Positions 1 through 7,432 are shown, counted from the first letter of the stretch. The stretch is 21,214 bases of DNA from JASGDB01 sp049841315 (GCA_049841315.1 JASGDB010000159.1:1-21214); one strand, 5' to 3'. Notes: a model not told the origin generated them from the letters alone. A program made the numbers and translations.

Positions 1-206
1 AAATTTTGTCCCGCCCTCGAACAGTGGAAATTTCTTAACGAAAATTCTTTAAAATTTTTAACGCCTCCGTTTCCGATGTCATTTTAAAATAATATGGATA
101 TTTTTTTTCCATACAAAATGGCGAAGATCCAAATTAATTTTTGTTTTTTTTTGATATTAAAGGTGTTTAAACTTATTGGTATTGTGTTGACGTAACCTAA
201 AAAATG
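1..206. other. Gene-free AT-rich left edge
   Basis: No convincing gene is visible on either strand. On the minus strand an ATG near 87 opens only a 15-codon frame before a stop. The first 60 bases (a GC-richer patch, then a T/A-rich stretch) resemble the right part of a repeat I remember from Chryseobacterium intergenic regions, but only this one piece is visible here, so that is recollection and not a sequence-based call. Confidence 0.3.
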
Positions 207-351
207 TCCCGTAGGGGCAAACTGTTCATAGAAAAAATAAATTTAGCGTAAAAAAGCTCCGGAGGAGCGACCTGATAATTTCACAGGTTGCTACGGAGCT
301 TAATGTTTGGGAACACAAATAATTTCTATGAACAGAACGCTCCTCCGGAGC
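207..351. repeat. Nested inverted cluster of REP-like units
   Basis: Four related units of about 22-29 bp are arranged as two nested inverted pairs. The outer pair is 207-234 (plus) and 351-323 (minus); both contain CTGTTCATAGAAA after a GC-rich block (CCCGTAGGGG or CCGGAGGAGC). The inner pair is 256-277 (plus, GCTCCGGAGGAGCGACCTG) and 299-278 (minus, GCTCCGTAGCAACCTG). The inner pair folds into a hairpin in which AGCGACCTG faces CAGGTTGCT and GCTCCG faces CGGAGC. 256-268 and 339-351 are also exact reverse complements over 13 bp. The nested symmetry is like REP doublets or a small non-autonomous element. No transposase is nearby. Confidence 0.7.
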
Positions 352-409
352 ATTATAAAAAAATGCATGAATTTTAATAACCCTTATCATTTTTTTTCAA
401 AAAAATTTT

Positions 410-417
410 TATTTTTG
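410..417 (+). promoter_or_regulatory. Candidate Bacteroidota -7 box for the PrcB-like gene
   Basis: TATTTTTG fits the Bacteroidota TAnnTTTG -7 consensus exactly and lies 28 bases before the ATG at 446. No clear -33 TTTG is visible in the T/A-rich upstream run, so the call rests on one box in AT-rich DNA. Confidence 0.4.
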
Positions 418-445
418 GCTTGTTAATCTTTAAAATTTTAGAATT

Positions 446-883
446 ATGAAAACTATAATTTTAATACTTACATCGGCTTTTATGCTATTTTCTTGCAATA
501 GTGATGAAGATAATTTTACAATACAAAATATTAATCCTGTTTTGATTGGAAAAGGGAATGATAATAATAATGTTCCCCCGCAAAATTCTAAAATAACAAA
601 TTCTGCCGAATGGAACGCTTTACTAAGCTCGTTTGGAAGTAGCATTACATCTACGTTTACTGAAACTAATATTGATTTCAATACATTTGATGTAATTGTT
701 ACAGTTGATGAAATAAGACAAGATTCAGGGCATTCGAGAACAATCACAAGTATTGTAGAGAATCAGAATGATATTGTTGCAGTAATAGTCAATGAATATG
801 CTGGAACCGGTTATACGGTATTAACTCGACCCTATCATATCGTAAAAATTCCAAAATCCAGTAAACCGATAGTTTTTCAGTAG
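446..883 (+). CDS. PrcB-family-like lipoprotein
   Basis: This 145-residue protein has a short hydrophobic signal ending in a lipobox-like LFSC, with the lipidated Cys at 17. It is followed by NSDED, acidic residues just after the Cys, as in the surface-export signal known for Bacteroidota lipoproteins; it is therefore probably an outer-membrane, perhaps surface, lipoprotein. The C-terminal region (about 50-145), ending with YHIVKIPK at 130-137 and PIVFQ, resembles the PrcB C-terminal domain described from a Treponema protease complex. That match is from memory and no protease gene is adjacent. The gene is monocistronic and sits between two copies of the TTCATAGAAA repeat. The role is unknown beyond family membership; the lipoprotein call is firmer than the PrcB call. 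Confidence 0.75.
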   Translation: MKTIILILTSAFMLFSCNSDEDNFTIQNINPVLIGKGNDNNNVPPQNSKITNSAEWNALLSSFGSSITSTFTETNIDFNTFDVIVTVDEIRQDSGHSRTITSIVENQNDIVAVIVNEYAGTGYTVLTRPYHIVKIPKSSKPIVFQ

Positions 884-923
884 TTTTAAACATTTCTGCG
901 TATATTTTTATAAACTCAAAATT

Positions 924-970
924 TCCCGTAGGGATAAGCTATTCATAGAAAAAAATAAATGCGGCGTAAA
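924..970 (+). repeat. Fifth copy of the TTCATAGAAA repeat
   Basis: TCCCGTAGGGATAAGCTATT followed by CATAGAAAAAAATAAAT and GCGTAAAAAA aligns over about 45 bp with 207-255, in the same orientation, with a few substitutions. As at 207, the unit is directly followed by a strong hairpin, but of a different sequence (973-1005). The two copies bracket the PrcB-like lipoprotein gene. Confidence 0.65.
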
Positions 971-972
971 AA

Positions 973-1005
973 AAACCTAACAGGTTTCAGAAACCTGTTA
1001 GGTTT
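973..1005 (-). terminator. Intrinsic terminator of the ABC operon, possibly bidirectional
   Basis: A 15-bp perfect stem (973-987 with 991-1005, arms AAACCTAACAGGTTT) closes a 3-base loop. Read on the minus strand it is followed by a run of seven or more T, as expected for the end of the ABC operon 24 bp away. On the plus strand the tail is only AAATAAAT, so termination of the lipoprotein gene would be weaker. A near-identical stem occurs at 12597-12629. Confidence 0.8.
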
Positions 1006-1028
1006 AAATAAATAAATTCCAATCTCTT

Positions 1029-1877
1029 CTACCAATCTCTTTTCTTCAAAATCCAGTACGAACCAAAAATGAACAAAAGACACCAAATACTACACGCAAT
1101 CACGCTTTCGGCAGGATATTGATAATGATATTCAACTCCGAAAATTTTTGCACCTTTCAATCGCATTATCGGATTAGAAATGAGTTGAGACATACTTTCC
1201 AAAGGTAAAATTTTGGAAAAGAAAAATGAATCGTACATTATTTTTTCGGCTTGCTCCGGATTTAACCCTCTGAATTTGATATAACTTTCCACACCGCCTA
1301 AAATCCCCTCTGCAGTCCACCATAAAAAGAAAGCCAGAAGCACAAAAATAGATTTTCGGAACAGAACGGAAAGGAACATCAGAAAACAGAAAAACGTAAA
1401 GAGTTTCAGAAAATAATGAGCGATGAAAAACATTTCTTTAAAAACCAGCTCCGATTCCGTAGATTCCGAATAGCTGTAACCGATAATCAGCGTCAAAACA
1501 AATACGACCAAAGTGGAAATAAAAGTGAATGAAAATATCGTCAGTAATTTTGAGGAAATAAATTCTTCACGGCTCAAACCGTCGATAAGATTTTGTTTAA
1601 ACATTCGGTTCGTGAACTCCTGACAGATTGAAAAAACGATAATCAATCCCAAAAATATTTTTAAAATAGCGACAATCCACGTTGTGAAATTCCAGATTTC
1701 GGGGAAGTTGTAAATACCTTGTTCTTTGAGATTAATCTGGAATCCTTCCGTAATTTTTATATCCACCAAACCGATGAAAAGCAGGGCTGCCAGAATGATA
1801 AAATACAAAACGGAAAAAATCCTGAATGGTTTGTATGCGAGATTTTTATAAAATTCTAATGTAAATAATCGTTTCAT
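1029..1877 (-). CDS. ABC-2 type transporter permease
   Basis: This 282-residue integral membrane protein has about six hydrophobic segments (roughly 19-39, 66-86, 110-132, 150-170, 172-190 and 258-276). The cytoplasmic stretch EFTNRMFKQNLIDGLSREEF (86-105) between segments 2 and 3 is typical of ABC-2 permeases. The ATG at 1877 lies one base after the stop of the ATPase gene, so the two are co-translated and should form a two-subunit exporter (two permeases with two ATPases). The substrate cannot be read from the sequence; relatives export antibiotics, lipids or peptides, or act in envelope processes. There is no peptidase domain and no accessory membrane-fusion gene beside it. Transcription probably ends at the hairpin at 973-1005. 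Confidence 0.85.
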   Translation of the reverse strand: MKRLFTLEFYKNLAYKPFRIFSVLYFIILAALLFIGLVDIKITEGFQINLKEQGIYNFPEIWNFTTWIVAILKIFLGLIIVFSICQEFTNRMFKQNLIDGLSREEFISSKLLTIFSFTFISTLVVFVLTLIIGYSYSESTESELVFKEMFFIAHYFLKLFTFFCFLMFLSVLFRKSIFVLLAFFLWWTAEGILGGVESYIKFRGLNPEQAEKIMYDSFFFSKILPLESMSQLISNPIMRLKGAKIFGVEYHYQYPAESVIACSIWCLLFIFGSYWILKKRDW

Positions 1878-1878
1878 C

Positions 1879-2781
1879 TTATTGTTTTTTTACAAGTTCA
1901 AGGAATTGGGTTTCGAGCGATTGTTTTTTCTTCACGATTTGTGAAAGATAAATGCCTTTTTCGGCAATTTTCCGGTTGAGTTCGGAGGCGGAAATATCTT
2001 CATTAATAACTGCAATGAGCAAATCTCCTTCTTTTTTCACATCGGAAAACAGTTGAAATTCATTCAGAATTTGGAGAAGATTTTCGTTGTCATCGGCTTT
2101 CAGTTCAAAAAATCCTTTGGAATTGCTCATTCCGTCCACACTTCCGCAATAGATGGCGTTTCCTTCTTTGAGAACGATAACGTGCGAACAGATTTTCTCG
2201 ATTTCGTCCAGAAGATGACTCGCAATGATAATCGTAATGCCCTGTTTGGCAATATCGGAAATAATTTCCCTGATTTGAATGATTCCTTCCGGGTCAAGTC
2301 CGTTGGTCGGTTCGTCTAAAATAAGGACTTCCGGTTCGTTCAAAAGAGCCGAAGCAATCGCAAGACGCTGTTTCATTCCCAAAGAATACGTTCTGAAAGC
2401 GTCTTTTTTTCGCTCCAAAAGTCCGACAACGGAAAGCACTTCATCAATTCTCGAATGAGGTGTTCCTTTGATTTCGGCAACGATTTTAAGATTTTTTTCA
2501 GCACTGAGATACGGATAAAAATTCGGCTGTTCGATAATCGCACCGATTTTTTTGAGCGTTTCCGCCGTTGTTCCTTTTTCTCCAAACCAGTACCAGTCGC
2601 CCGAAGTAGGATTTATCGTGGTAAGAAGCATTCCGAAAGTGGTAGATTTTCCGCTTCCGTTCGGGCCGAGCAAACCGTAAACATTTCCTTTTTCCACATC
2701 GAAAGAAATATTGTTCACAACCACCCGCTTGAATTTTTTCGTGAGATTTTTAACCAAGAGGATTTTTTCCATAGTTTTCAT
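1879..2781 (-). CDS. ABC transporter ATP-binding protein
   Basis: This is the nucleotide-binding subunit for the permease immediately downstream. Counting from the ATG at 2781 (300 residues), it has Walker A GPNGSGKST at 39-47, a degenerate signature YSLGMKQRLAIA, Walker B VLILDEP, a D-loop NGLDPEG, and the switch His in ASHLLDEIE. The SLGMK form of the signature is usual in ABC-2 drug/bacitracin-type exporters. Start choice: an upstream in-frame TTG at 2793 is unlikely, while ATGs at 2781 and 2772 are both possible, the latter giving the family-like start MEKILLVKNLTKKF. The C-terminal ~80 residues form the usual extension of this subfamily. No consensus promoter was found upstream. Confidence 0.9.
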   Translation of the reverse strand: MKTMEKILLVKNLTKKFKRVVVNNISFDVEKGNVYGLLGPNGSGKSTTFGMLLTTINPTSGDWYWFGEKGTTAETLKKIGAIIEQPNFYPYLSAEKNLKIVAEIKGTPHSRIDEVLSVVGLLERKKDAFRTYSLGMKQRLAIASALLNEPEVLILDEPTNGLDPEGIIQIREIISDIAKQGITIIIASHLLDEIEKICSHVIVLKEGNAIYCGSVDGMSNSKGFFELKADDNENLLQILNEFQLFSDVKKEGDLLIAVINEDISASELNRKIAEKGIYLSQIVKKKQSLETQFLELVKKQ

Positions 2782-2889
2782 TTTTGTAATCAATTAGTAG
2801 GGAAATTTGTGTTTTTGTTACGGCAGGTTATTTATCGTTTAAATTTAAAATATTTTGTTTCAAAAACCTTTTCAAAACAAGAAAATCCT

Positions 2890-2897
2890 TATCTTCA
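2890..2897 (+). promoter_or_regulatory. Possible -7 box for the small membrane protein
   Basis: TATCTTCA, 4 bases before the ATG at 2902, resembles the TATCTTTG/TATCTTCG form of the flavobacterial -7 element. If used, the transcript would start at or next to the ATG. One box position is off consensus and no -33 box is evident. Confidence 0.25.
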
Positions 2898-2901
2898 TCG
2901 C

Positions 2902-3138
2902 ATGAAAGAATATATTGTAAAAAGAGAAATGGTATTGAGGCTTGTATCTCTGCTTTTCGTAGTTGGTTCGGTTTTCCTCGATGACCTCGTAATGAAGCTG
3001 GCGCTTCTGTTCATCGGAGTTTTGGGACTTATTTTGATTGCCAATGCGAAAGGGCAGAAAAGTCTTGTAATTCTGTTTTCCGTACTGCTTTTGGCAGCTG
3101 TCGGTGGCTATTTTTACTTGAAAATGCAGCAGGGATAG
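2902..3138 (+). CDS. Small three-TM membrane protein, unknown function
   Basis: The protein has 78 residues: a charged N-terminus MKEYIVKREM, then three hydrophobic segments at about 11-26, 30-46 and 54-73, and a short polar tail KMQQG. The same frame stays open far upstream, antisense to the ABC ATPase, but that extension has no membrane character. The ATG at 2902 is the first sensible start and is preceded by the ATPase gene's own upstream region. The gene is divergent from the ABC operon. No known family was recognised; flavobacterial genomes carry many such small inner-membrane proteins. Confidence 0.7.
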   Translation: MKEYIVKREMVLRLVSLLFVVGSVFLDDLVMKLALLFIGVLGLILIANAKGQKSLVILFSVLLLAAVGGYFYLKMQQG

Positions 3139-3153
3139 CGTATTTTTGGTTTT

Positions 3154-3186
3154 AAACCTCATAGTTTTTTGAAATCTATGAGGTTT
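3154..3186. terminator. Hairpin between convergent genes
   Basis: An 11-bp perfect stem (AAACCTCATAG at 3154-3164 with CTATGAGGTTT at 3176-3186) around an 11-base loop lies between the convergent small membrane protein and flavoprotein genes. Neither side has a strong U-tract, so termination efficiency is uncertain. Position and symmetry suggest a shared bidirectional terminator. Confidence 0.55.
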
Positions 3187-3213
3187 AATAAAGCTAAAAT
3201 CCCATTTACCACT

Positions 3214-4197
3214 CTAAAACTTAGGAATTTCCGTAGCATCAAATTCTTTGATAAGATTTGAGAACACCGTTTCCACAGGCAAAATTTCGTCAATCAAAGC
3301 GGAAACCTGACCAATTTCCAGTTCGCCTTCCTCCAAATCGCCTTCAAACATTCCCTTTTTGGCTCGGGCTCTGCCTAATGCGTTTTTCAGTTCTTCCGCA
3401 TTTCTGCCTTTTTCGTAGAGTGCTTCAAGCTGATTATAAAAATGGTTTTTCACCAGCCGGACGGGTGCTAATTCTTTCAATGTAAGCTGTGTATCGCCTT
3501 CTTTCAGTTCCGTGATTTTTTTCTTCCAGTTTTCGTGGGAACTTGCTTCTGTCGTTGCGGCAAACCGAGAACCTATCTGAACGCCTTCTGCACCGAGAAC
3601 CATTGCGGCTTTCATCTGCGCTCCGGTGGCAATTCCGCCGGCTGCAATCAGCGGTGTGGAAATCTGTTTTTTTACATTCGGGATAAGGCAAAAAGTCGTC
3701 GTTTCATCTCTACCGTTGTGTCCGCCGGCTTCAAATCCTTCCGCAACAATGGCATCTACTCCGGCTTCTTCGCATTTCAGGGCAAATTTGGCGGAAGAAA
3801 CTACGTGGGCGACTTTGATTCCCTCTTTTTGTAAAATTTCCGTATAGGTTTTGGGATTTCCTGCGGAAGTGAATACAATCCTTACTTTTTCTTCGAGAAT
3901 GATATTGATGGCTTCCTCAAGATTAGGATATAAAAGCGCAATATTCACCCCGAAAGGTTTGTCCGTCGCTTGTTTGCATTTTGCGATGTGCTCCCGCAAA
4001 ACATCAGGATACATGCTTGCAGAACCGATAAGCCCGAGACCTCCGCAGTTGGAAACCGCAGAAGCCAGCCTCCAGCCGGAATGCCAAACCATTCCACCCT
4101 GAACTATGGGATAGCGGATATTGAAAAGATTACAGATTCTGTTTCTGTTTTCGTTGTACAAATGCTCGGCAATGCCGAAGTGAATAAAATTGCTCAT
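3214..4197 (-). CDS. Nitronate monooxygenase / FabK-like FMN protein
   Basis: This is a TIM-barrel flavoprotein of the nitronate monooxygenase/FabK family, 327 residues from the ATG at 4197. Visible marks are YPIVQGGM (29-36) near the N-terminus, GFEAGGHNG (154-162) with the family's active-site His160, and the FMN phosphate loops AAGGI (185-189) and VQIGSRF (206-212). Nitronate monooxygenases oxidise alkyl nitronates such as propionate 3-nitronate; the related FabK is an enoyl-ACP reductase, and sequence reading alone does not separate them. The first 16-18 residues before NRICNLF look like an extra N-terminal piece compared with relatives I remember. A TTG at 4203 is a worse start. A TATTTTTG box directly upstream would place the transcript start at about the ATG. 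Confidence 0.85.
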   Translation of the reverse strand: MSNFIHFGIAEHLYNENRNRICNLFNIRYPIVQGGMVWHSGWRLASAVSNCGGLGLIGSASMYPDVLREHIAKCKQATDKPFGVNIALLYPNLEEAINIILEEKVRIVFTSAGNPKTYTEILQKEGIKVAHVVSSAKFALKCEEAGVDAIVAEGFEAGGHNGRDETTTFCLIPNVKKQISTPLIAAGGIATGAQMKAAMVLGAEGVQIGSRFAATTEASSHENWKKKITELKEGDTQLTLKELAPVRLVKNHFYNQLEALYEKGRNAEELKNALGRARAKKGMFEGDLEEGELEIGQVSALIDEILPVETVFSNLIKEFDATEIPKF

Positions 4198-4200
4198 CCT

Positions 4201-4208
4201 CAAAAATA
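4201..4208 (-). promoter_or_regulatory. Candidate -7 box for the flavoprotein gene
   Basis: On the minus strand this reads TATTTTTG, an exact TAnnTTTG match. It lies between the upstream gene's terminator and the ATG at 4197, so transcription would begin essentially at the start codon and give a leaderless mRNA. The T-rich tail of the terminator makes chance matches likely. Confidence 0.4.
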
Positions 4209-4212
4209 AAAA

Positions 4213-4240
4213 AAAATCCTCAAAATAGTTTGAGGATTTT
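4213..4240 (-). terminator. Intrinsic terminator of the beta-helix gene
   Basis: A 12-bp perfect stem (AAAATCCTCAAA at 4213-4224 with TTTGAGGATTTT at 4229-4240) closes a 4-base loop. On the minus strand it is followed by a T-rich tract. It lies 73 bp past the stop of the beta-helix gene and only 16 bp before the flavoprotein ATG. Confidence 0.8.
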
Positions 4241-4313
4241 ATTGAATTATTCAGAATATGTTAAAATACAGGAGTTTTTATGCTCCGGCAGTAATGATGA
4301 AAAATATAAGAAT

Positions 4314-5747
4314 CTACTTAATAATAATCTTCTCCGAAGTTTTCTTCCCTTCAGACTGGAATACCAAAACATACATTCCCGGAGCTAAATTTTTAGAAAA
4401 ATTGTTTTTCCCTTTGCTGATAATTCCTAAATCAAGGATTTTGCCGGAAAGGTCTGTAAGAACATAATTTCCCGATTTTTCTGTTTCCAGTGTGAAGTTT
4501 CCGTTACTTGGATTAGGAAAAAGTTTGAGTTTTTGAACTTTGGTATCCTGAGCTGAAAGCGAAGCCGCGCAGTCATAAGGTTTATAGATTATTGTTCCGG
4601 GATTTTTGCGGCCAATTACGGCTTCCACCATTTCATCCGTAGACAACTCTCCTTCTCTCCAGCAATTTCCTACGGCGCTAATGGTGTTATCAGTGTTATT
4701 GAAAAACGCTATGGTATTTCCACTGTTGGCATTGTCTTTAAAAATATTATTTCCCGGGTCGGCTTCCGTACCTAAATCCGCAATTCCGGTAGTAGGCATT
4801 GTAACTCCCCACAAATTGTTTCTGATTTGATTGTTCCGTACTATCACATTTTTTATACTGTACAAAGAAATTCCGCTTCCTCCGTTAGCAGGAACGGTTT
4901 CCGTATCATTGTATTCAAGAATGTTGTTTTTAATGATTCCTTCAGCGTTTGCTCCCTGTGTGTTGATTCCGTAACGGTTGTTTTTCACTGTGTTTCCTTC
5001 AATTCTGAAACGAGTGGCACTGCCCAACAGCATTGACACGGATATTCCGCCGACTTTGGTAAGCTCCCGGTTCCCGATTACGGTATTATTAATAACTCTC
5101 ACGGAATCCGTAACCGACATTCCGATGTTGATTTGAGGAGAATTATTGTTTCCCGTATTATTTCCGAAAAGATAATTGTTTTCTATGGTAACGGAAGCCG
5201 CACTGGAAGTTCCGGAACCGATTCCTGCTCTATAATTCTCGATAAACTGAGAATTTTTAATAACAGGGCTTCCTCTGAAAAGGCTTACCGCTCCATTAGT
5301 TGCAACTCCAGAAACATTTTTTTTGACAATACAGTTGTCCATAATAAAATTTTCCGTTAAAACTCTGATACCGCCGCCATATTCTACAGTCGTGTTTTTC
5401 ATTTCAGCAGAAGAGCCTACTTCAAACTGTATTCCCTTGAACGGAGCATTACTGTCGGAAGCGGTTATTACTAAATTATTCGCCGTAGTCTGATATTCCC
5501 CGTAAACATATAATGCTTTTCCGGCGTCTACTTTCACCGTAGTGTTTTCATCCATAAGGAGTTTATCCGTCGCCAAAATTGTAATATCGTTCGTCATCGT
5601 ATAATCCGAACCGTTATTGACTAAAACAGTTGGTGCAGCGGCAGACAGTGAAGTTAACGTGTACGTAGTTCCGTTTCCGGGGCTGGTAAATTGTGCGCAA
5701 ACAAAACCTCCGATTGAGGCTGCGATTAAAAAAGCGATTTTTCTCAT
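4314..5747 (-). CDS. Secreted parallel beta-helix protein with T9SS sorting domain
   Basis: Counting from the ATG at 5747 (477 residues), it has a Sec signal peptide (about 1-19, ending FVCAQ). The long middle (about 60-390) is full of short repeats such as IENNYLFGNNTG, VINNTVIGNREL, IEGNTVKNNRYG and VRNNQIRNNLWG, the Asn-rich rungs of a right-handed parallel beta-helix (pectate-lyase/NosD-like). The last 71 residues begin LKLFPNPSNGNF and end GMYVLVFQSEGKKTSEKIII plus K, a type A T9SS C-terminal domain. The protein should cross the outer membrane by T9SS and be released or anchored at the surface. No lyase catalytic residues could be assigned, so an enzyme or adhesin role is open. A TTG nine bases upstream is in frame but unlikely. 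Monocistronic. Confidence 0.9.
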   Translation of the reverse strand: MRKIAFLIAASIGGFVCAQFTSPGNGTTYTLTSLSAAAPTVLVNNGSDYTMTNDITILATDKLLMDENTTVKVDAGKALYVYGEYQTTANNLVITASDSNAPFKGIQFEVGSSAEMKNTTVEYGGGIRVLTENFIMDNCIVKKNVSGVATNGAVSLFRGSPVIKNSQFIENYRAGIGSGTSSAASVTIENNYLFGNNTGNNNSPQINIGMSVTDSVRVINNTVIGNRELTKVGGISVSMLLGSATRFRIEGNTVKNNRYGINTQGANAEGIIKNNILEYNDTETVPANGGSGISLYSIKNVIVRNNQIRNNLWGVTMPTTGIADLGTEADPGNNIFKDNANSGNTIAFFNNTDNTISAVGNCWREGELSTDEMVEAVIGRKNPGTIIYKPYDCAASLSAQDTKVQKLKLFPNPSNGNFTLETEKSGNYVLTDLSGKILDLGIISKGKNNFSKNLAPGMYVLVFQSEGKKTSEKIIIK

Positions 5748-5764
5748 AAATTTCAAATTTCCAC

Positions 5765-5772
5765 CAAAATTA
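5765..5772 (-). promoter_or_regulatory. -7 box for the beta-helix gene
   Basis: The minus strand reads TAATTTTG, an exact TAnnTTTG match, 17 bases before the ATG at 5747. This gives a leader of about 10 bases and argues against starts upstream of 5747. Confidence 0.5.
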
Positions 5773-5830
5773 AAAAAATAAAAAGAACTGCATAGTATTT
5801 TATAATTAAGGATTCTTCAAAAATATGCCG

Positions 5831-5838
5831 TATTTTTG
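5831..5838 (+). promoter_or_regulatory. -7 box that sets the aldo/keto reductase start
   Basis: TATTTTTG is an exact TAnnTTTG match lying downstream of an in-frame ATG at 5825 and upstream of the ATG at 5855. If it is the promoter, the transcript begins near 5844 and translation must start at 5855. Confidence 0.5.
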
Positions 5839-5854
5839 TTTAAAATTTTACCAA

Positions 5855-6724
5855 ATGAATTTTTCAGAAATCATCATCGGAGTCATGAGGTGGGGAGTTC
5901 GGGGCGCAGATTTATCTGTTTCAGGAACACAGCAACTCATAGAAACAGCTTTAGAAGAACAACTCACAACCTTTGACCATGCGGATATTTACGGTGGATA
6001 TACTACGGAAGCGCTTTTCGGAGAGGCTTTTTCAGAGATGAAAATCCCGCGTGAAAATATTCAGCTGATTTCCAAATGCGGTATTGAAAATCCGGGCGGG
6101 CAGAAACCTTTTGCCATAAAAAGCTACAATTATTCCAAAGAATACATCCTGAATGCCGTAGATGAAAGCCTGAAAAATCTCAAAACGGATTATCTGGATT
6201 TGCTGTTGCTGCATCGTCCTTCACCATTGATGAATCCTGAAGAAATCGCTGCTGCATTCGGGATTTTAAGAAGTTCGGGAAAGGTCGTGGATTTTGGCGT
6301 GAGTAATTTTTCTCCGTCGCAGTTTGAGCTGATTGAAAAATATTTTCCAGATATGATGACCAATCAGGTGGAATTTTCGGTGAATCACACACAACCGATG
6401 TACGACGGAACTTTCGACCAGATGATGATGAAAAAACTTCGCCCGATGGCGTGGAGCGTTATGGGAACATATTTCAGCCAGCCGGAATCGGAGCAGAATA
6501 TCAGAATAAAATCCGTTCTGCTACCGCTTTGCGAAAAATACAATGCAGAGGAAAACCAGCTTTTACTCGCTTTTATTTTAAATCATCCTGCAAAAATTCA
6601 TCCTGTAATCGGTACATCAAAAGCCGAAACTATCAGAAAACTGAAAAAAAGCACAGGCATTAATCTGGAAAGAGAAGACTGGTTCCGTATTCTGGAAGCA
6701 AGCGCAGGAAACAGAGTTCCGTAG
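5855..6724 (+). CDS. Aldo/keto reductase family oxidoreductase (YdhF-like)
   Basis: This 289-residue NAD(P)H-dependent TIM-barrel oxidoreductase has the full catalytic tetrad: Asp41 and Tyr46 (FDHADIYGGY), Lys74 (LISKCG) and His120 (LLLLHRP). The cofactor-binding end VIGTSKAETI is also present. The overall pattern (HADIYG, VSNFSPSQ, NQVEFSVNH) is closest to the E. coli YdhF group, predicted reductases of carbonyl compounds whose natural substrate is not established. An ATG at 5825 would add ten residues of low similarity and overlap the likely promoter, so 5855 is preferred. The gene converges on the BlaI-type regulator with only 2 bp between the stops. Confidence 0.9.
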   Translation: MNFSEIIIGVMRWGVRGADLSVSGTQQLIETALEEQLTTFDHADIYGGYTTEALFGEAFSEMKIPRENIQLISKCGIENPGGQKPFAIKSYNYSKEYILNAVDESLKNLKTDYLDLLLLHRPSPLMNPEEIAAAFGILRSSGKVVDFGVSNFSPSQFELIEKYFPDMMTNQVEFSVNHTQPMYDGTFDQMMMKKLRPMAWSVMGTYFSQPESEQNIRIKSVLLPLCEKYNAEENQLLLAFILNHPAKIHPVIGTSKAETIRKLKKSTGINLEREDWFRILEASAGNRVP

Positions 6725-6726
6725 CG

Positions 6727-7206
6727 TTATTTTTTCTTTTTTTTGTCTTTTTTCTTCTTTTTCTTTTTGCCGTTTTTGTCTTCGGTGAGTTTTTCGATGA
6801 ATTCGGAAATGGGAGTTTCTTTTTTCGGTTCTTCAGCCAGCGGAACTACGGTGGTTTTGATTTCAAAAAGAGAGGAAAGGTCGCGTGTATTCAGGATTTT
6901 TTCCTCCAGCATTACTTTCACGATTTCCGGTGCAGAATTGTTAAAATACAATTCCGTAAGATTATTCAGCAGGAATTTCCGGTAATCGTCAAACGGAATG
7001 GCAACCGTATATTTGAAAATCCTCCCCTCTTTTCCGATGCTCAGAAATTTTTTGTCCACCAGAATTTTCAGATATGTGGAAACGGTGTTGCGGTGCGGTT
7101 TAGGCTCCGGATGCTGTTCCATTACGTCTTTGAGGTAGAAAGAATTTATTTTCCAGAAAAGATGCATCAGTTGTTCTTCGGCAGGTGTGAGATGAATGAT
7201 TTCCAT
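6727..7206 (-). CDS. BlaI/MecI/CopY-family transcriptional regulator with poly-Lys tail
   Basis: Of 159 residues, 1-75 form the winged helix of the BlaI/MecI family (LTPAEEQLMHLFWKI, then HRNTVSTYLKILVDKKFLS as recognition helix and wing). Residues 75-120 are likely the dimerisation part. The tail is unusual: after SEFIEKLTEDKNG come almost only Lys (about 144-159, broken by one Asp). In beta-lactam systems BlaI is cleaved after signalling from a BlaR1 peptidase, but no M56 peptidase or beta-lactamase gene is adjacent, so this is an orphan with unknown targets. The homopolymer-rich tail (A tracts on the coding strand) could slip during replication. The start at 7206 is the only good ATG. Confidence 0.85.
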   Translation of the reverse strand: MEIIHLTPAEEQLMHLFWKINSFYLKDVMEQHPEPKPHRNTVSTYLKILVDKKFLSIGKEGRIFKYTVAIPFDDYRKFLLNNLTELYFNNSAPEIVKVMLEEKILNTRDLSSLFEIKTTVVPLAEEPKKETPISEFIEKLTEDKNGKKKKKKKDKKKKK

Positions 7207-7432
7207 AAATTATTATTCAGATTATTTTTCACTTGAAACGTAAAAATATGAAAAATAATTGGAACAGAATTTTAACTGTAAATAAACTGCAATACCAATA
7301 ATCCGGGCGTTTATCTATAAAACCGAGAATAACGGCTATTTATAAATGACCGCAAATCCTGTTTTTGTAGATAAAAAATTAAATTTAGGAAAGAAAAATC
7401 CATAAAAAACGTTAAACTTTCCAAAAAATTCA

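Noticed and set aside
430..747. Minus-strand frame of 105 codons over the lipoprotein gene
   Set aside because: Shadow of the plus-strand gene, which has a clear signal peptide, lipobox and family-like C-terminus.
1029..2781. ABC exporter as the bacteriocin exporter for the Cys-tail protein
   Set aside because: It lies more than 7 kb away, has no peptidase domain or fusion partner, and has normal base composition; nothing links it to the AT-rich module.
2455..2901. Long N-terminal extension of the small membrane protein frame (would give 227 residues)
   Set aside because: It lies antisense to the ABC ATPase gene, is Phe/Arg-rich shadow sequence without domain character, and the natural start is at 2902.
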